Below, piece after piece: positions 1 to 31,230 of a stretch of DNA of 64,000 nt; position 1 is the stretch's first letter; each line of letters begins with the position of its first letter. This DNA is from Atrina japonica (taxonomy: Eukaryota; Mollusca; Bivalvia; Pterioida; Pinnidae), in the NCBI GenBank assembly GCA_030159075.1, contig BROG01000003.1, positions 2,837,001-2,901,000 on the forward strand. Direction: 5' to 3'. Both the position numbers and the translations under genes were made by a program. Under the pieces are notes generated by a model, which was given only the letters and a program-made list of their open reading frames with translations, was not told the DNA's origin and searched no databases.

Positions 1-2391
1 CCAAATCCATTTAAGATTAACCACTGTAAAAAGATGACTGTCTTAGCTATTGAGCATTTTTTAATGATGCTCATAAAAATATTCCATATCCGGAATGGAC
101 TTTGCCATTCGTGTTACTCTCAAAATACTCGCGTTTCTTGTACTAAAATTCTAAATCATTTTTGTTAATTTACACTATTTACTAATTTTGCAAAACAATC
201 CACTTTAATTCCAATTATTAAAACAATTGAGCATATATCCAACAATGTTTCAATGTTAACCGTAAGTTGCGATAAAACTAAAATAAACATTAATTGTTAC
301 AAAGTTCTAGAGAAGCTCAAGACTCATAGAAATCAATATTGACACTTAGAAAAAAAAGCAAATTGATGTTGTCCTACTGTATGATCAGTAAAGTTTGTTG
401 GAAATTGACGTATAGTATGTTGGTTGTCTCCTGTTGTAAAGTTTGAATTTACTTCCTCCCAGAAAAATAAAATTTTACAAAATGATAGTTACCCTATATA
501 TTTCAGTTTTCTCTTTACTATACTAGCTTGTGTGATCAGTAAAGTTTGTTGAAAATTGAGATATAGTATGGCCTTGCAACAGCCACGTGGCTTTAAACAT
601 TTAGACATCTATAGATAACAATTGTCATCTGTTTGAAATTACTACATTATTACTAAAGCTAAATATTCCATCACGTGTTTTATTTGCAATTTTCTAAATC
701 CGAATTTTTTACATCTTCGTTTTTTTATATTTGCACCTGTTTTGAACATTTCAATATCACTCAGTTCCATGAAGAGTGTATTTTGTTATTAATTTCTTTT
801 TGAGGACTGTTCGTATGCATGTGTCTCTCCTAGATATTTTGTTGAAATGGCACGAAAATTCAGCTTCTGTTTAGTAGATAAAGCAGATGTAGTAGAACTA
901 TTCACAGATGTTCGATGTCAGACATGCCGTGGATAGAAGGATCGAAAATACATGTAAATTTAAGAACTTTGAAATTTAATAGTACCGTATTAAATATTTA
1001 CTCATTGAACATAATTTAGAATGACATAAATGTGTTGCTTGTAATTTTTGTTGTTTTGTTTGTGTGTGGTTTCCATGGTACATTTCAAAATACAGACATT
1101 TGAAATACGTGTAATAATAAATGCCCCGATAAAGCAGATTAAGAGATGTAAGTTTCTCAGCAGTGATTGATGGATGGTTCAGTTTCACCTCCTTTTGACA
1201 TTTCCTCGTATATGTAAGCAAAACAATGCAGTTAAGTGAAAAGCGTGAGTTAATACTTGGAAGAAAGCGAAGTGTTAATCGTTTTCTTATTATCTTTAGC
1301 AAATGATGCGATCCACAGCGATGTCATGTAGATATAGTCTTCCAGTGCGAAATGTAATATAGATGATGTTTATTCAAGAAGAATCTGTAGTCTGTAAGTG
1401 TCGGTTTTATACAAATACTTCACACTATAACAAACTCTTTCTATATATGTTTCTCCGAATGTGTGGTTTTAAAATTGCTCTTATCTATTAGTTAATTGAG
1501 TGTATCCATTATAAAACGTGTGTTTGGATCAAACTGGATATGTACTGATACTTCTTTGAACATATTTGATCTGTAGACAGTGCCCGTGTTGGGTTATCTT
1601 AAAGTTGCAAAGCAGCATCATATCGGTGCTTCTTCCCACACCTTCCATACCTGATATGCAAAATAATTGAGTTTGCGGTTAGTAGATCTTACATAATATT
1701 TAGAGAGGCGATGTCGAAATACAGACTACCCCTTAGAGCTGTAATATAATCATAATGTATTTCAATACTTCTGTTCTATAAGTAATCTTTGGTCGATATT
1801 CCGCTTTCTTAAGGTCGGTATTGCATAAATTTCATTGAGAAAGCCAATGTCTTTTCATGATATTTCGAAAAGTGTTCGTATTGATAACAAGTTGTCTATA
1901 AAAGGTGTCATAGGTAGAACATAAAGATGTTTTAAAATTAGGAATAAACATTGTTTGATAAACATCTGCAGGTATTACCGCGGGTTATGCCGGTCAATGT
2001 TTTATACTGTTGTGTGAGCTGAAGCAAGAATGTATGTCCAATCGAATTTGATATACTTTTACTTGTATATCATAGCTTGTCACATGTAAAGTATAAAATC
2101 CCTCTCGTCGTGATGGTTCAGTTAGTGAGTTTATTTCATTCTCAAATGTTTGACGATGATTTTATTGGGTTTTTTTTCTTGATCGCTATTAATGCTTTGG
2201 CTCAATGCATGCTTTATGTATACATTGTAAATATTTGTACGAGTATTTTGGGTTTCAACGGTGATAATATGCATAATTTAGTTCCATTCGGTGGATACAA
2301 AATGGTATAAGTATGTATCTGATTTAACTCGCACTTCTTAGATAAATTTATAATTGAAACAATAGGAAATAAATTTTTTCTCATTTTGAAT
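1..2391. other. non-coding stretch, no gene recognised
   Basis: AT-rich; no conserved protein segment is seen on either strand. The only structure noted is a diverged direct repeat of about 38 bp at ~380-420 and ~531-571 (shared 'tgatcagtaaagtttgttg'). Confidence 0.5.
381..572. repeat. diverged direct repeat pair, ~38 bp, 150 bp apart
   Basis: Both copies share tgatcagtaaagtttgttg followed by aaattga..tatagtatg. Origin unknown. Confidence 0.6.
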
Positions 2392-2600
2392 AGTGTTTTA
2401 CGTCACACTCAACAATGTTTTCAGTTACATTGTGGCGGCCATTTTTAATGGTGGAGCAGAGAACCCGGTCACAATGTACACGGGAAGAGACCAACGGCCT
2501 ACCGCAAGTACACTTAACAAACTTTCTAACAAAATTCGGCTTGGAAGCAATAGGTTATCATTATATTAACAACATCAGTGTGACAGCAGACCATTAGTTC
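2392..2600 (-). mobile_element. tRNA-SINE family 1 copy, diverged
   Basis: Contains the family tail (tcacactcaacaatg, ttcagttacattgtggcggcc) and the middle block (aacccggtcacaatgtac, agagaccaacggcct, cgcaagtac). Orientation is - relative to the tRNA-headed copy at 29645. The small ORF here is an artefact of the repeat. Confidence 0.75.
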
Positions 2601-3714
<1,114 letters not shown>

Positions 3715-3811
3715 AATTCCTGAAAGACAGAGAGAGAGGGGTTGTTCAATGTTTTTGGAGACCATTGAAAATACTCTTAGCGATTCATGAACAGTTACAA
3801 TATAAAAAAAT

Positions 3812-4062
3812 CTCAGATACCAAAGTATTAATCTTTAAAATGTCCAGAATATAGGTACAAATCTGGTAAAAATGAACAAACATCTACCTCTTGACATCAA
3901 GAGGTGGGATCAGGTGCCATGGAGGAGTAAGCATATCCTGTCGACCGGTCACTCCCGCCGTGTGTCCACAGTCAAATAAAAATGAAATACACGAGGAACG
4001 AATCATCGTCACAATTTCTACAGACGTCTCAGCAACCGCCATCGAACAGGTAACTCTTAGTG
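3812..4062 (+). mobile_element. repeat family X, copy 1
   Basis: Starts with atctcagataccaaagtat; contains the highly conserved core at 3908-3961 (gatcaggtgccatggaggag, tgtcgaccggtcac). Two more copies lie at 8420-8662 (reverse) and 24088-24304. No tRNA head or transposase is recognised; class unknown. Confidence 0.8.
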
Positions 4063-5402
4063 AAACAGAGTAATCGCAAACATGTAGTTTGAATTATATA
4101 TTACTATTTCTAAACATACTTTGTTATCTACATTGGATGTTTACTGGCTATATGTTTTGTACACAGGTATTCTGACTTCAAATTAATCTGAAGCACTAAA
4201 ATAAGTATTAATAAATAAATGAATGAAAATCACTTTTTCATGGGTATGGTATGAACAGTTTCCGATAAATGAAAGAAAATATCATATCATTAAGCTATTT
4301 AACGCGAATGATTCAAGTCCTCTCCGTTTCCGACTCTTGCCTTCGTTTGTTACTGGAGTGATGGTAGTGAGCAAAACATGACGACTGTATTACCCGGGTT
4401 AAAAACTATTTTACTGTAATCAAACTGAAAATGTATAAAATTCCGTAATGTGGTATTTTTAGCGCTTAATATTGCTATATTTTCTCTTAATTTATTACTA
4501 CGTTCATTGCCTATTATCTGTAATATACCACCCAGACTAATTCTCACCTTCATCGGCTTGCACCTCGGCATACCTCATCACCTGCATGCATACATCTATC
4601 TATCATAGAATTTTCGCAATGTGTTGTAAAGTTTAATTTATACAACAAGGATTTCACATAGCTCAATAGCTGGGTAGAAATATAAGGTAAGGGATTCCTC
4701 ATACTTCAATAATTGTAAGCATCTGTAGTTGTTTAATTAGGCAATTATTCACACGCGTGCACCACACAAACTTGAAAAAGAATTACATTTCATGGAAAAT
4801 TGAAAATAAAACATAGCTTTGATGTAGCTATCGATTGTTTTACATACTAATTGACTCATCTCTGTTAGGAATCGTTATGTTTAAGATGAGTATGGGATGC
4901 AAGTCCAAACGAGGCTAAAAATATGTTATCTCAAACTTTTTTGTCCATAACTTACAAAGACCAAAGTGGATTGGCATTACACATCTTTCCCCACACTGAT
5001 GTAGATGGGATCGCTCTGAAATCACTCAAATTTTTGTTTTATAATTTGAGCACGTTCACTTTGATAAACTTTCACAGACTGATTACACACGTCATTAGAT
5101 GTAACCACCTTTGTTTAGCGATTCGAAGATAAAATGGTTCCGCGTTTTCCATTGTGTTCAGATCAAAGAAGATTAAATATTCTTCATCTGCAAAGCAGAC
5201 GTGGTTTTCATGCACATATCTTGCACAACTCTAACACAGGTCGTGGATGGGTTCGAAAAAAGACCGTCGGGTACTATGCAGTTTCGTTCCTTGTAGTGTG
5301 TGTATATCAGTGGTACAAAACAGTTAAAGAATATGTATATTTCATTATTACTGAAATACATATATTATATTTTGCCAATCACACATTAAACAATGTAGTA
5401 TG
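4063..5402. other. non-coding stretch
   Basis: No gene or repeat recognised. Confidence 0.45.
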
Positions 5403-5582
5403 TCACTTCTAGTAAACGCAGGTTCGAGTCCCCCTGGAACCTATGCTGACATTGTGAGAAAGTTTGCCAGTTTTCATTCCGGATCTATATGATTCTTTTC
5501 TTCACGGTTAAAAATTGACCGCCACCATGTGACTTAGAATTGGCGTTTGTGTGGCGTAAAACACCATTCAAAGAAACAAAAT
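5403..5582 (+). mobile_element. tRNA-SINE family 1 copy, 5' truncated
   Basis: Begins inside the tRNA head at a B box-like ggttcgagtcc, continues gctgacattgtgagaaag, then ends with the family tail (gaccgccaccatgtgac, gtgtggcgtaaaacacc). Confidence 0.75.
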
Positions 5583-7404
<1,822 letters not shown>

Positions 7405-8419
7405 CCAGACTTATTTAAAAGAAGATTTGATTCCAAATGTTAAAACGAGAAATATATATAGATATATACATACACGATATGTGCTGAATTCATTTTTTTC
7501 TGTTAAACTTGACGTCAGTTTTCCCATTACAAAGCCAAAGTCCATGAGCGCCAAAGTCTCATGGCGATACACACACGCGCGCACAAAAAACACACACGTG
7601 TATGTTACTTGTCATGAGACATGTAAATTACGAGAGTTGACGTCATGTCACGTGTGTATATGAGTCTGCATTGTAGAGTGAATTTGAATCAACTATATTT
7701 CCTTTCGATTCCTTATCCCATAATTTTCAATCCTTTATTTCCAGGTAATTGCATTCCATATTTTCAGTTAAATATATGTTTGTTTTATATGTGCAGGTTA
7801 GAACGGAAGATCCAAAGACCAATAAGCTATTTTAAAGTACTCAAAGTTGACTTTGACAATCAGTTCTCAGAACAAAATTTTAACTACTTCAAAGTACATG
7901 TATTTCATCTTTTTAACCGTTTTTTTCAAAAACATTATATATTAAAATATATTAAAAGGTAAGATACATTCAAATTCACGTGACTAAATTGTAACTTTGT
8001 TGATGTAGGCATGAGTAACTTAGTGATACAACAATGTGGTAAAGGCGAGATGCAAAACAACTCGCCAAACCCTGAAGTCACATTTGGAATTGCCAATTTC
8101 AAAGAAATATTAGTCAGTTGTGAGAATTCAGGGGTGTATGAGAATCAAACTGTTATATTAATATAACGTGCAATATGAGCTTGTTCACCCCCGAATTATA
8201 AAAGTAGAATACACTATTTATTGATGTGGATATGCTTTAAACAAACTTTTGATTGATTAACTAATTAACCGTTGTTTTCAATATCTCTTTAACATTCACA
8301 TTTCTATTCTTCAAGTCCTATTGTGTTTATAAGGTCTCAGGCAAGCAAGTTTCTTCATAATTTCTTTAAATGTCAGTAAAACATGTACCTAGTTGTATTT
8401 GGTTTACGTGATTCCTAGG

Positions 8420-8662
8420 TTACTGACATATATATTTAGTTGTGTACCAATTGTGACGAGGATACACTCCTCACGTGTTTCATTGGACTTGACTGTGGAC
8501 TCACGGCGGGTGTGACCGGTCGACAGGGGATGCTTACTCCTCCATGGCACCTGATCCCACCTCTTGGTTTCCAGAGGTCCGTGTTTGTCCATTTTTACCG
8601 GATTTGTATCTATGTCCTGGACATCCTATTGATTTATACTTTGGTATCTGAGATTTTTATAT
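8420..8662 (-). mobile_element. repeat family X, copy 2
   Basis: Reverse complement of the copy at 24088. Core at 8498-8560, including gaccggtcgacagggg and tactcctccatggcacctg. Its end abuts the compound microsatellite that follows. Confidence 0.8.
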
Positions 8663-8699
8663 TGTGTCTAGTTAGTTGTGTCTAGTCCTGTACTTAGTT

Positions 8700-8975
8700 G
8701 TGTCCTGTCTGTCTGTCTGTCTATCTATCTGTATGTCTGTCTGTCTATCTATCTGTATGTCTGTCTGTATGTCTATTTATCTGTATGTCTATCTATCTGT
8801 ATGTCTGTCTGTCTATCTATCTATCTGTTTATCTATCCATCTTTCTCTCTGTCTGTCTCTCTTTCTTTGTCTGTCTCTCTTTCTGTCTGTCTGTCTATCT
8901 GTCTGTCTGTCTGTCTGTCTCTCTGTCTGTCTGTCTCTGTCTGTTTCTCTCTCTCTCTTTCTCTCTCTGTCTGTT

Positions 8976-9062
<87 letters not shown>
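8700..9062. repeat. compound (TCTG)n/(TCTA)n/(CT)n/(TA)n microsatellite
   Basis: Tetranucleotide TCTG/TCTA/TGTA units to about 8960, then CT, then about 32 TA units. It creates long Cys/Leu/Ser/Val/Tyr/Ile open frames in all three + frames; none is a gene. Confidence 0.97.
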
Positions 9063-9064
<2 letters not shown>

Positions 9065-10200
9065 AAGTATTAATATAACACACAATACATTTCTGTCGGA
9101 CATTCATATAAGTGGTAAATTATCATTTTAGACATTTTGACAATTTGAAAACTTAGATGAAGTTAACGGAATGCGAAGACACTTTAATGCTGTTATACGA
9201 CACTAATTAGTACTTCTCGTATATTTAAAGACACTCTCAATAAATCAGAAATCGATACATAATAAACCTTTCTTACTTTAGCTCTGTATGACAACAATAC
9301 TGCTTTGTGTATATATTAAATTTGACCGTAAAGTCAAATTGCAGGTCTTTGTGTGCGCGGATGAAAAATGTTTCCATACATGTATGAACCTTTCAAAATA
9401 CAGTCGGGGAGGACAGTTATTTCTGACCCACCATTTAAAAGTCATTATTATATATTGGTGTGATTGAGATGAAGGGTTTCAAGTCGAGAAAAGATAACAC
9501 ATTATGATAAATATACCTTTATGGAGAAATATAAAGTATGCAAAACAGTTCACAATTAATTTACAGCGTTGAATAGTTTCAAAAGTAGTTCACATGTTTT
9601 AGACATCAATGCCAACATAAAGAAGAAAATGGGTTTTGAAACAGATCAGGGGAATGTCGTCATTTTATTAGTTTTCAAAGCAATTCAGTTGTTAACAAGA
9701 GACTAATGTGAAATAAAACCATTGACGTGTGTAAAACCCGAGTCTTTTCACATGATTTCTTATTAATTTCAAGTTTCCGTATCAACACGGCGAATCGGTC
9801 ACAAAGAAAAACATTGATGAAATGACGACTGTCTGACATATTCACATGGAACTAGAAAGTCGCGTCCAACAAGTTGTTGAAAATAGTGCATTATAGATAC
9901 ATTAAATGTAGCATAGCTAGACATTGGAGGTAAAATATATGTCTGCCTTTCGATTAAGTAGTAAAGACATATTGAACCGTAAGGTAAAATCAACGCGATG
10001 TCAATCATCAAAATCAGTTTCACCATAATATGTTGCTTTATGACATCACTTTGAGATAAGATCAAAATATGTTATCTTAAGACCTCGACAAACCAAGCGT
10101 TGTTTACCTTGCACAATCTGAATACTTGTCTGCCAGAATTATCACCTTATAATGTAATATTGTGGTTATCAGTGACATTTCTCATCCTGGAGGACTTTGC
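9063..10200. other. non-coding stretch
   Basis: No gene or repeat recognised. Confidence 0.45.
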
Positions 10201-26443
<16,243 letters not shown>

Positions 26444-26898
26444 CAGAAATATGTGACATCTGTTAAGTGATTTGCTTTGAGTATTAATACTTATTTTCTG
26501 TAAACCAGGACATAGAGATTATGGCTGTATTCATACTCATTTGTCAACCTTTGTACAGAAGGATGACTTCATTATGACTGCTGAAACAGACAAGCAAAGT
26601 ACATTGGTGATTGACTTGGGACACACGAGTCTCTGAATGATTATCTCTACAAATGGACCTATTCATCGTTTTGTTGGAATGGACGATTCGGTTTTCATTC
26701 TACACATTTGTTCACGACGGGAACCTGTGTGATTCTGACTTTGTTGAAGACAAAGTCTAATGTTTTTTTTAGCTGACAGAAGTTTGTGTGATTTGAAGTT
26801 GTATTTATTATGTATAGCATAATATCTATCAATGCTTATTTACATTTTGGTCTTGAAGATGTAGATATTTGTTGACAAGGAACCAAAATGTTATGCTG

Positions 26899-26902
<4 letters not shown>

Positions 26903-26984
<82 letters not shown>
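26903..26984. repeat. (TA)n microsatellite
   Basis: About 40 TA units, probably within the FREM1 3' UTR or just beyond. Confidence 0.97.
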
Positions 26985-26985
<1 letters not shown>

Positions 26986-27650
26986 CATTATATAGCATTA
27001 TACGAATATTTTACTGCCCAATCTAAATATGTCATTTTGTTTTTCATTTAATGATACAGATTCGTTATTTGTATGTTTTATATATAAGCAAACCATTCAA
27101 CATATGTTTTAGATACAAACGTAAGACTATTGCTCGGTTAATTGGATCACTTTAGAGTATCCATATTGACAATCTTGTAAACTGTAAGCACGAGAAATAT
27201 ATATATAATGATTCAACATATTCATTTCAACTTTAACAATGCTTAAAAAGAATATCGTTATTTTTGTTCGAGGTATAGCATTTTAATTTTAGTCAGTAAT
27301 ATAGACAAGGGTTAGCACTCTACATATGTTGTAGTATGTACATTATAACGTTTGTGAGAATATTATATAACGTATTTATTTCATGTTATACATGTTTAGA
27401 TTGTATTATTTTGAGCAATTTGTATATATATATAAATATTTGCTTTAAAATAATGTGTTTTGCATTGTCAAAGCAAATGGAATTTAGTTATTGCGTTAAA
27501 TTAAAATGTGTTTATCGAAAAACATTTTGACATTAGCAATTTACTATATTCATCTGTTCTCGATATTATCCCAGGTAATCAAATTAAGTTCCTATAAAAC
27601 TATAAAAATCAACAATACCAAAGTATCAACTGAAAGACGGTTCAAGAGAC

Positions 27651-28280
27651 AATAAACGAATCGGATTAAAATTGAACCACTGAAATATTGTTCAATGAAA
27701 ATATGGTCTTTTCGATATCACTTATGTAATACGTAAATGTATATTGGCCGTGATTGACATCGTTGTTTTCAACTGTATGTAATAATTATAATAATTGTGT
27801 AGTAGCAACAAAGTCCATGTATTTTCATCTGCAAATCATAAAAAGATGGTTGAGCTGGGATATCGAGTAATTTGGTGGTTTCGGTGAGTGACTTGTCAAG
27901 TCACCTAGCTCTTGTCTTATATACCCGTATGCCATTTTGGATTGTGTTGGCATTCAGAAGATAACAGTAATATAAAAGCAAATTGGCATCTCCACAGTAT
28001 GGAATTGACGTCATACTTTTTATCTGTATATCGACTGATAGTATATGCATTTGCATAGGTCATTTAGAGTTATTTAACATTTTTCATATTTTCATTACTT
28101 TCAGGAATAATGTAAGAAATTTTCGTCCCATTATTTAGGAATCATTATGCTGGTTGAACCATCATGCTATACTATCAAATAAATGTTCAATGCTTTTGAT
28201 AGCCATTAAATTTACAAGCGTTTCTTTAATGGTGTATCATTGTTGGAATACAATTTATTGTTTTTATTTACAGCAATAAA
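27651..28280 (+). promoter_or_regulatory. candidate polyadenylation signals for FREM1
   Basis: AATAAA occurs at 27651-27656, 28178-28183 and 28275-28280 downstream of the FREM1 stop. Any of these would imply a 3' UTR of 1.2-1.9 kb containing the AT microsatellite at 26903. Hexamers are frequent by chance in AT-rich DNA, so this is weak. Confidence 0.25.
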
Positions 28281-28511
28281 AATTTTGACTGAAAAGAGTG
28301 ATGGTCACCCTGGTTTTTGATACAGTCTTATGTTCTATGTTATTTCTTGAATTATGTTGATGAATCGTGCATAATCACATCGATCAACAACAATATAGAT
28401 AATTGCAAAAACCCTGTTATTTGACATTTATCGGCATGGGTTTAGTTTTATAAGCTTCTAAGATGTTCTAGCTCCTTGTAACCTGAGCACATCTTAATAC
28501 AATTCGAATTC

Positions 28512-28728
28512 TGAATGTAGTTATACGCCACACTCAACAATTTTTCAGTGGTATGGTCGCGGCAAGTTTTTATTGGTCGAGGAGACGACCCGATCACAAT
28601 GTACACAGGAAGAGACCGCCAGCCTTCCGCAAGGAAATTGGCAAATTTTCTCCCAAAATCAGCTTAGGTTTAAAAGTACACGTACACGCGCTGACCAGAA
28701 GTTAGAGACTCCGTGGTTCATTTTAAAA
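28512..28728 (-). mobile_element. tRNA-SINE family 1 copy
   Basis: Tail ttatacgccacactcaac, middle gacccgatcacaatgtacac and agagaccgccagccttccgc, then the decayed head region (gctgaccagaagttagag). Confidence 0.82.
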
Positions 28729-29307
28729 ACCTTTCTCTGAATATTTTTTTTAGTTAAAAGTAACGTTGATGATTGAAATGGGTATATATGATTTTTGTGA
28801 ATTTAAATGAAACAATACCTTTATGCACTTCCGTTCAAATAGTACAATAACTTTATCCGACTGTACATTTAAGAAATTTACGAATAGATAACATACAAAA
28901 TAATAAGTCTTCATAATCTCAGAAAATCTCCTTTCTCTTACATCTTTATATTCTAAGGTAATTAATGAAGATTAAATAGAAATAAGAAAGGTGTACTTAT
29001 CAATTTAACATCCATCTATAAATCTAACAATACTTTTGTTCTTATTCATGATTATTAAGAATGATTACTTTTTGCTCTTTTTCATGCTCTATTGCATGTT
29101 TCAGAAACGATGTTTTATGGAACTCGTTACATTGTACATCTTACAAGAGTGAGTGTGCATATCATTATCGGGAAGTCGAATCATAGTATCAAACATTGCC
29201 AACAGAATTTGAGGCAAGGCAATACTGTTCAAAGTAACAACGTGAAAAGATGCGGAAAATGTTTAACATTATAACACAACAGTATTGGATTTGATTTTTA
29301 AAAAATT

Positions 29308-29520
29308 TTGAATGTTGTTATACGCCACACTCAACAATTTTTCAGTTATATGGTGGCGGCCAGTTTTAAATGGTGGAGGAGAGAACACGGTTACAATGTA
29401 CCCCAGGAAGAGACCACGGGCCTTTCGCAAGTACGCTGGCGATCTTTCTTACAAAATTCAACTTAGGCTTCAATGGGACTCGAACCTGCGCTGACAAGAA
29501 AAGACTTCATGTTTTAAAGC
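29308..29520 (-). mobile_element. tRNA-SINE family 1 copy
   Basis: About 80% similar by eye to the 28512 copy, same orientation, 800 bp away. Contains atatggtggcggccag, aacacggttacaatgtac, and a B box inverse (gggactcgaacctg). Confidence 0.85.
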
Positions 29521-29644
29521 ATTACTGAAAGACGGCTAATGTGCCGAAAATGATTTACGAGTCATAAAATATCATGAATAGAAATTAAAAAAAATAATAA
29601 ATATTGTTAACCGGATCACGACTTGATACTGTATGTATTGAAAA

Positions 29645-29858
29645 GGGTTTCCGTGGCACAATGGTTAGAGCATTGTGCTTGAAGTCGCTCGCCTCTAGTC
29701 AGCACAGATTCGATCTCCGCTGGAACCTTCGCTGATTTTGTCTTTCCCGGGTACATGGTACACTCCTCCACCAGTTAAAGCTGGCCGCCACAATTATAAC
29801 TTAAAAATTGTTAAATGTGGCATACAACACCATGAAAATAAAAATTAAATATTAAAAA
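29645..29858 (+). mobile_element. tRNA-SINE family 1 copy, full-length with tRNA head
   Basis: Head 29648-29730 with A box (tggcacaatggttagag) and B box-like gattcgatctcc, middle cccgggtacatggtacactc, tail ggccgccacaattataac and gtggcatacaac, ending in an A-rich tract. It defines the orientation of the family and is opposite to the neighbour at 29308. Confidence 0.87.
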
Positions 29859-29891
29859 TTGTTAATATTTTTGTGTGGGAATGTTGAAACT

Positions 29892-29893
<2 letters not shown>

Positions 29894-29974
<81 letters not shown>
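29894..29974. repeat. (TA)n microsatellite
   Basis: About 40 TA units just after the SINE A-tail. Confidence 0.97.
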
Positions 29975-29977
<3 letters not shown>

Positions 29978-30111
29978 CCAAAGAAAAACACAGTCGTAAC
30001 AACTTTCTGATTCATGTATGTAAAGGTAACGTAATACATAACAATCCCTTAAAGTGAGATTAACAAATCAAAGCTGTCTATAGTAAGATATTGATAAAAA
30101 ATTAATATTTT

Positions 30112-30432
30112 TGTTTGTTTGATTGATTGTTGTTTTACTTCCGGCCAAACTTTTTTCACTTATATGCAAATGTCAACAGCTTTATGTGAAGTGCTACAAA
30201 TTTTGACCTATGCTATGGACTGACATCAATACATTTCTTTTACGTGACACGGAACGAGAGTTTTATGCCTCATCCGAAAGACTCTTGACATTCACTTCGT
30301 ATGCCGAGCACTTGGCAAAGTAATCACCATTTTTAAAAAGTCTTTGTTATGACCCAGTACCGGGAATCGAACCCGGTGCCTTCCGCTTGCGAGTCGAACG
30401 CCCGAACACTAGATCACCGCAAGCAGTGCAGA
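30112..30432 (-). mobile_element. tRNA-SINE family 2 copy, full-length
   Basis: On the - strand the head has gcggtgatctagtgttcg and a B box cgggttcgattcccgg; the body has cggatgaggcataaaac and ttttgacctatgct-like blocks in common with 22263-22548. Confidence 0.83.
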
Positions 30433-31047
30433 GTTTCGCTTTGATATGGTTTGTCAGTAAACTCTATGTCAGTTTTTTTCGATAATCATTTGATAATTGG
30501 GACATACATGTATTTCTGTTCTGTATTCTGTATATTTCTTTATCTTAATCGTTTACATTTCCTATGTATAAATCACGTCATATATTTCAATTATACTTCA
30601 CACACATACCGCCCATATTAACCCCGAGCAATGGAAAATGTAAAATATTTTGCTTTACACTTTCAACTAGAAAATATAAATTCCAGCTCTTGTGTAACGA
30701 TAGGTATGACACGAATGTTAAAGAAGATTCACTGCATTGGCAAAAGTCTGTAATGTCGACTTTACAAGTGACAGTTCATGTTAAGCTGATTACGTCTATA
30801 TACGCGTGAGATTTTCTTAGCGGTAGGTAAAGAAAAATTCAATAAAACTGACTGGAAATAATTTCGTTGTTTTCCGACAAAGTACAGATTAACGCATCAT
30901 GAAAGAATAACAATAAAAACGGGATTAAGGATAGATAAATCTTGAAAGAATTTGTTGAAACATATTGGCAATACTGGAAGTAAAATTACTACTCGTAAGA
31001 TAATGTAAATCCAAATATCACACAGACTTTTATACACATCATGTTTT

Positions 31048-31053
31048 TTTATT
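31048..31053 (-). promoter_or_regulatory. candidate polyadenylation signal of ADAMTS
   Basis: AATAAA on the - strand, about 47 nt after the ADAMTS stop. It is well placed if the 3' UTR is very short; chance occurrence is possible in this AT-rich DNA. Confidence 0.35.
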
Positions 31054-31099
31054 AATGAATATTTTGTAATCTTCGCTCTTTTGCTATTTGTAATAGTTG

Positions 31100-31230
31100 C
31101 TAGTGCAAGTATGGCACTAGGCCAGCATTTAGACACGATCTACAGCACATCCGGAAGAAATATTTTCTGTCGCAGACTTTGTGTTTCACCACTAGCGGAC
31201 AAAACTGTGCTCTGTCTTGATCATAACATT
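31100..31230 (-). CDS. ADAMTS: ADAMTS exon 23: PLAC domain and stop
   Basis: The acceptor tatttcag precedes 31230. It encodes [20 protein letters not shown], then [14 protein letters not shown] and a TAG at 31102-31100. The six-Cys pattern C-x(7-8)-C-x(7)-C-x(8)-CC-x2-C is a PLAC (protease and lacunin) domain, the standard end of several ADAMTS subfamilies. Confidence 0.96.

Larger units (their letters stand above)
26444..31099. other. intergenic gap between convergent FREM1 and ADAMTS
   Basis: Contains the FREM1 3' UTR (extent unknown), (TA)n at 26903-26984 and 29894-29974, three family-1 SINEs and one family-2 SINE. No further gene recognised. Confidence 0.7.

Noticed and set aside
8676..9131. 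Three overlapping + frames of 126-151 residues rich in Cys, Leu, Ser and Val
   Set aside because: Direct translation of TCTG/TCTA/TA microsatellite in three frames.
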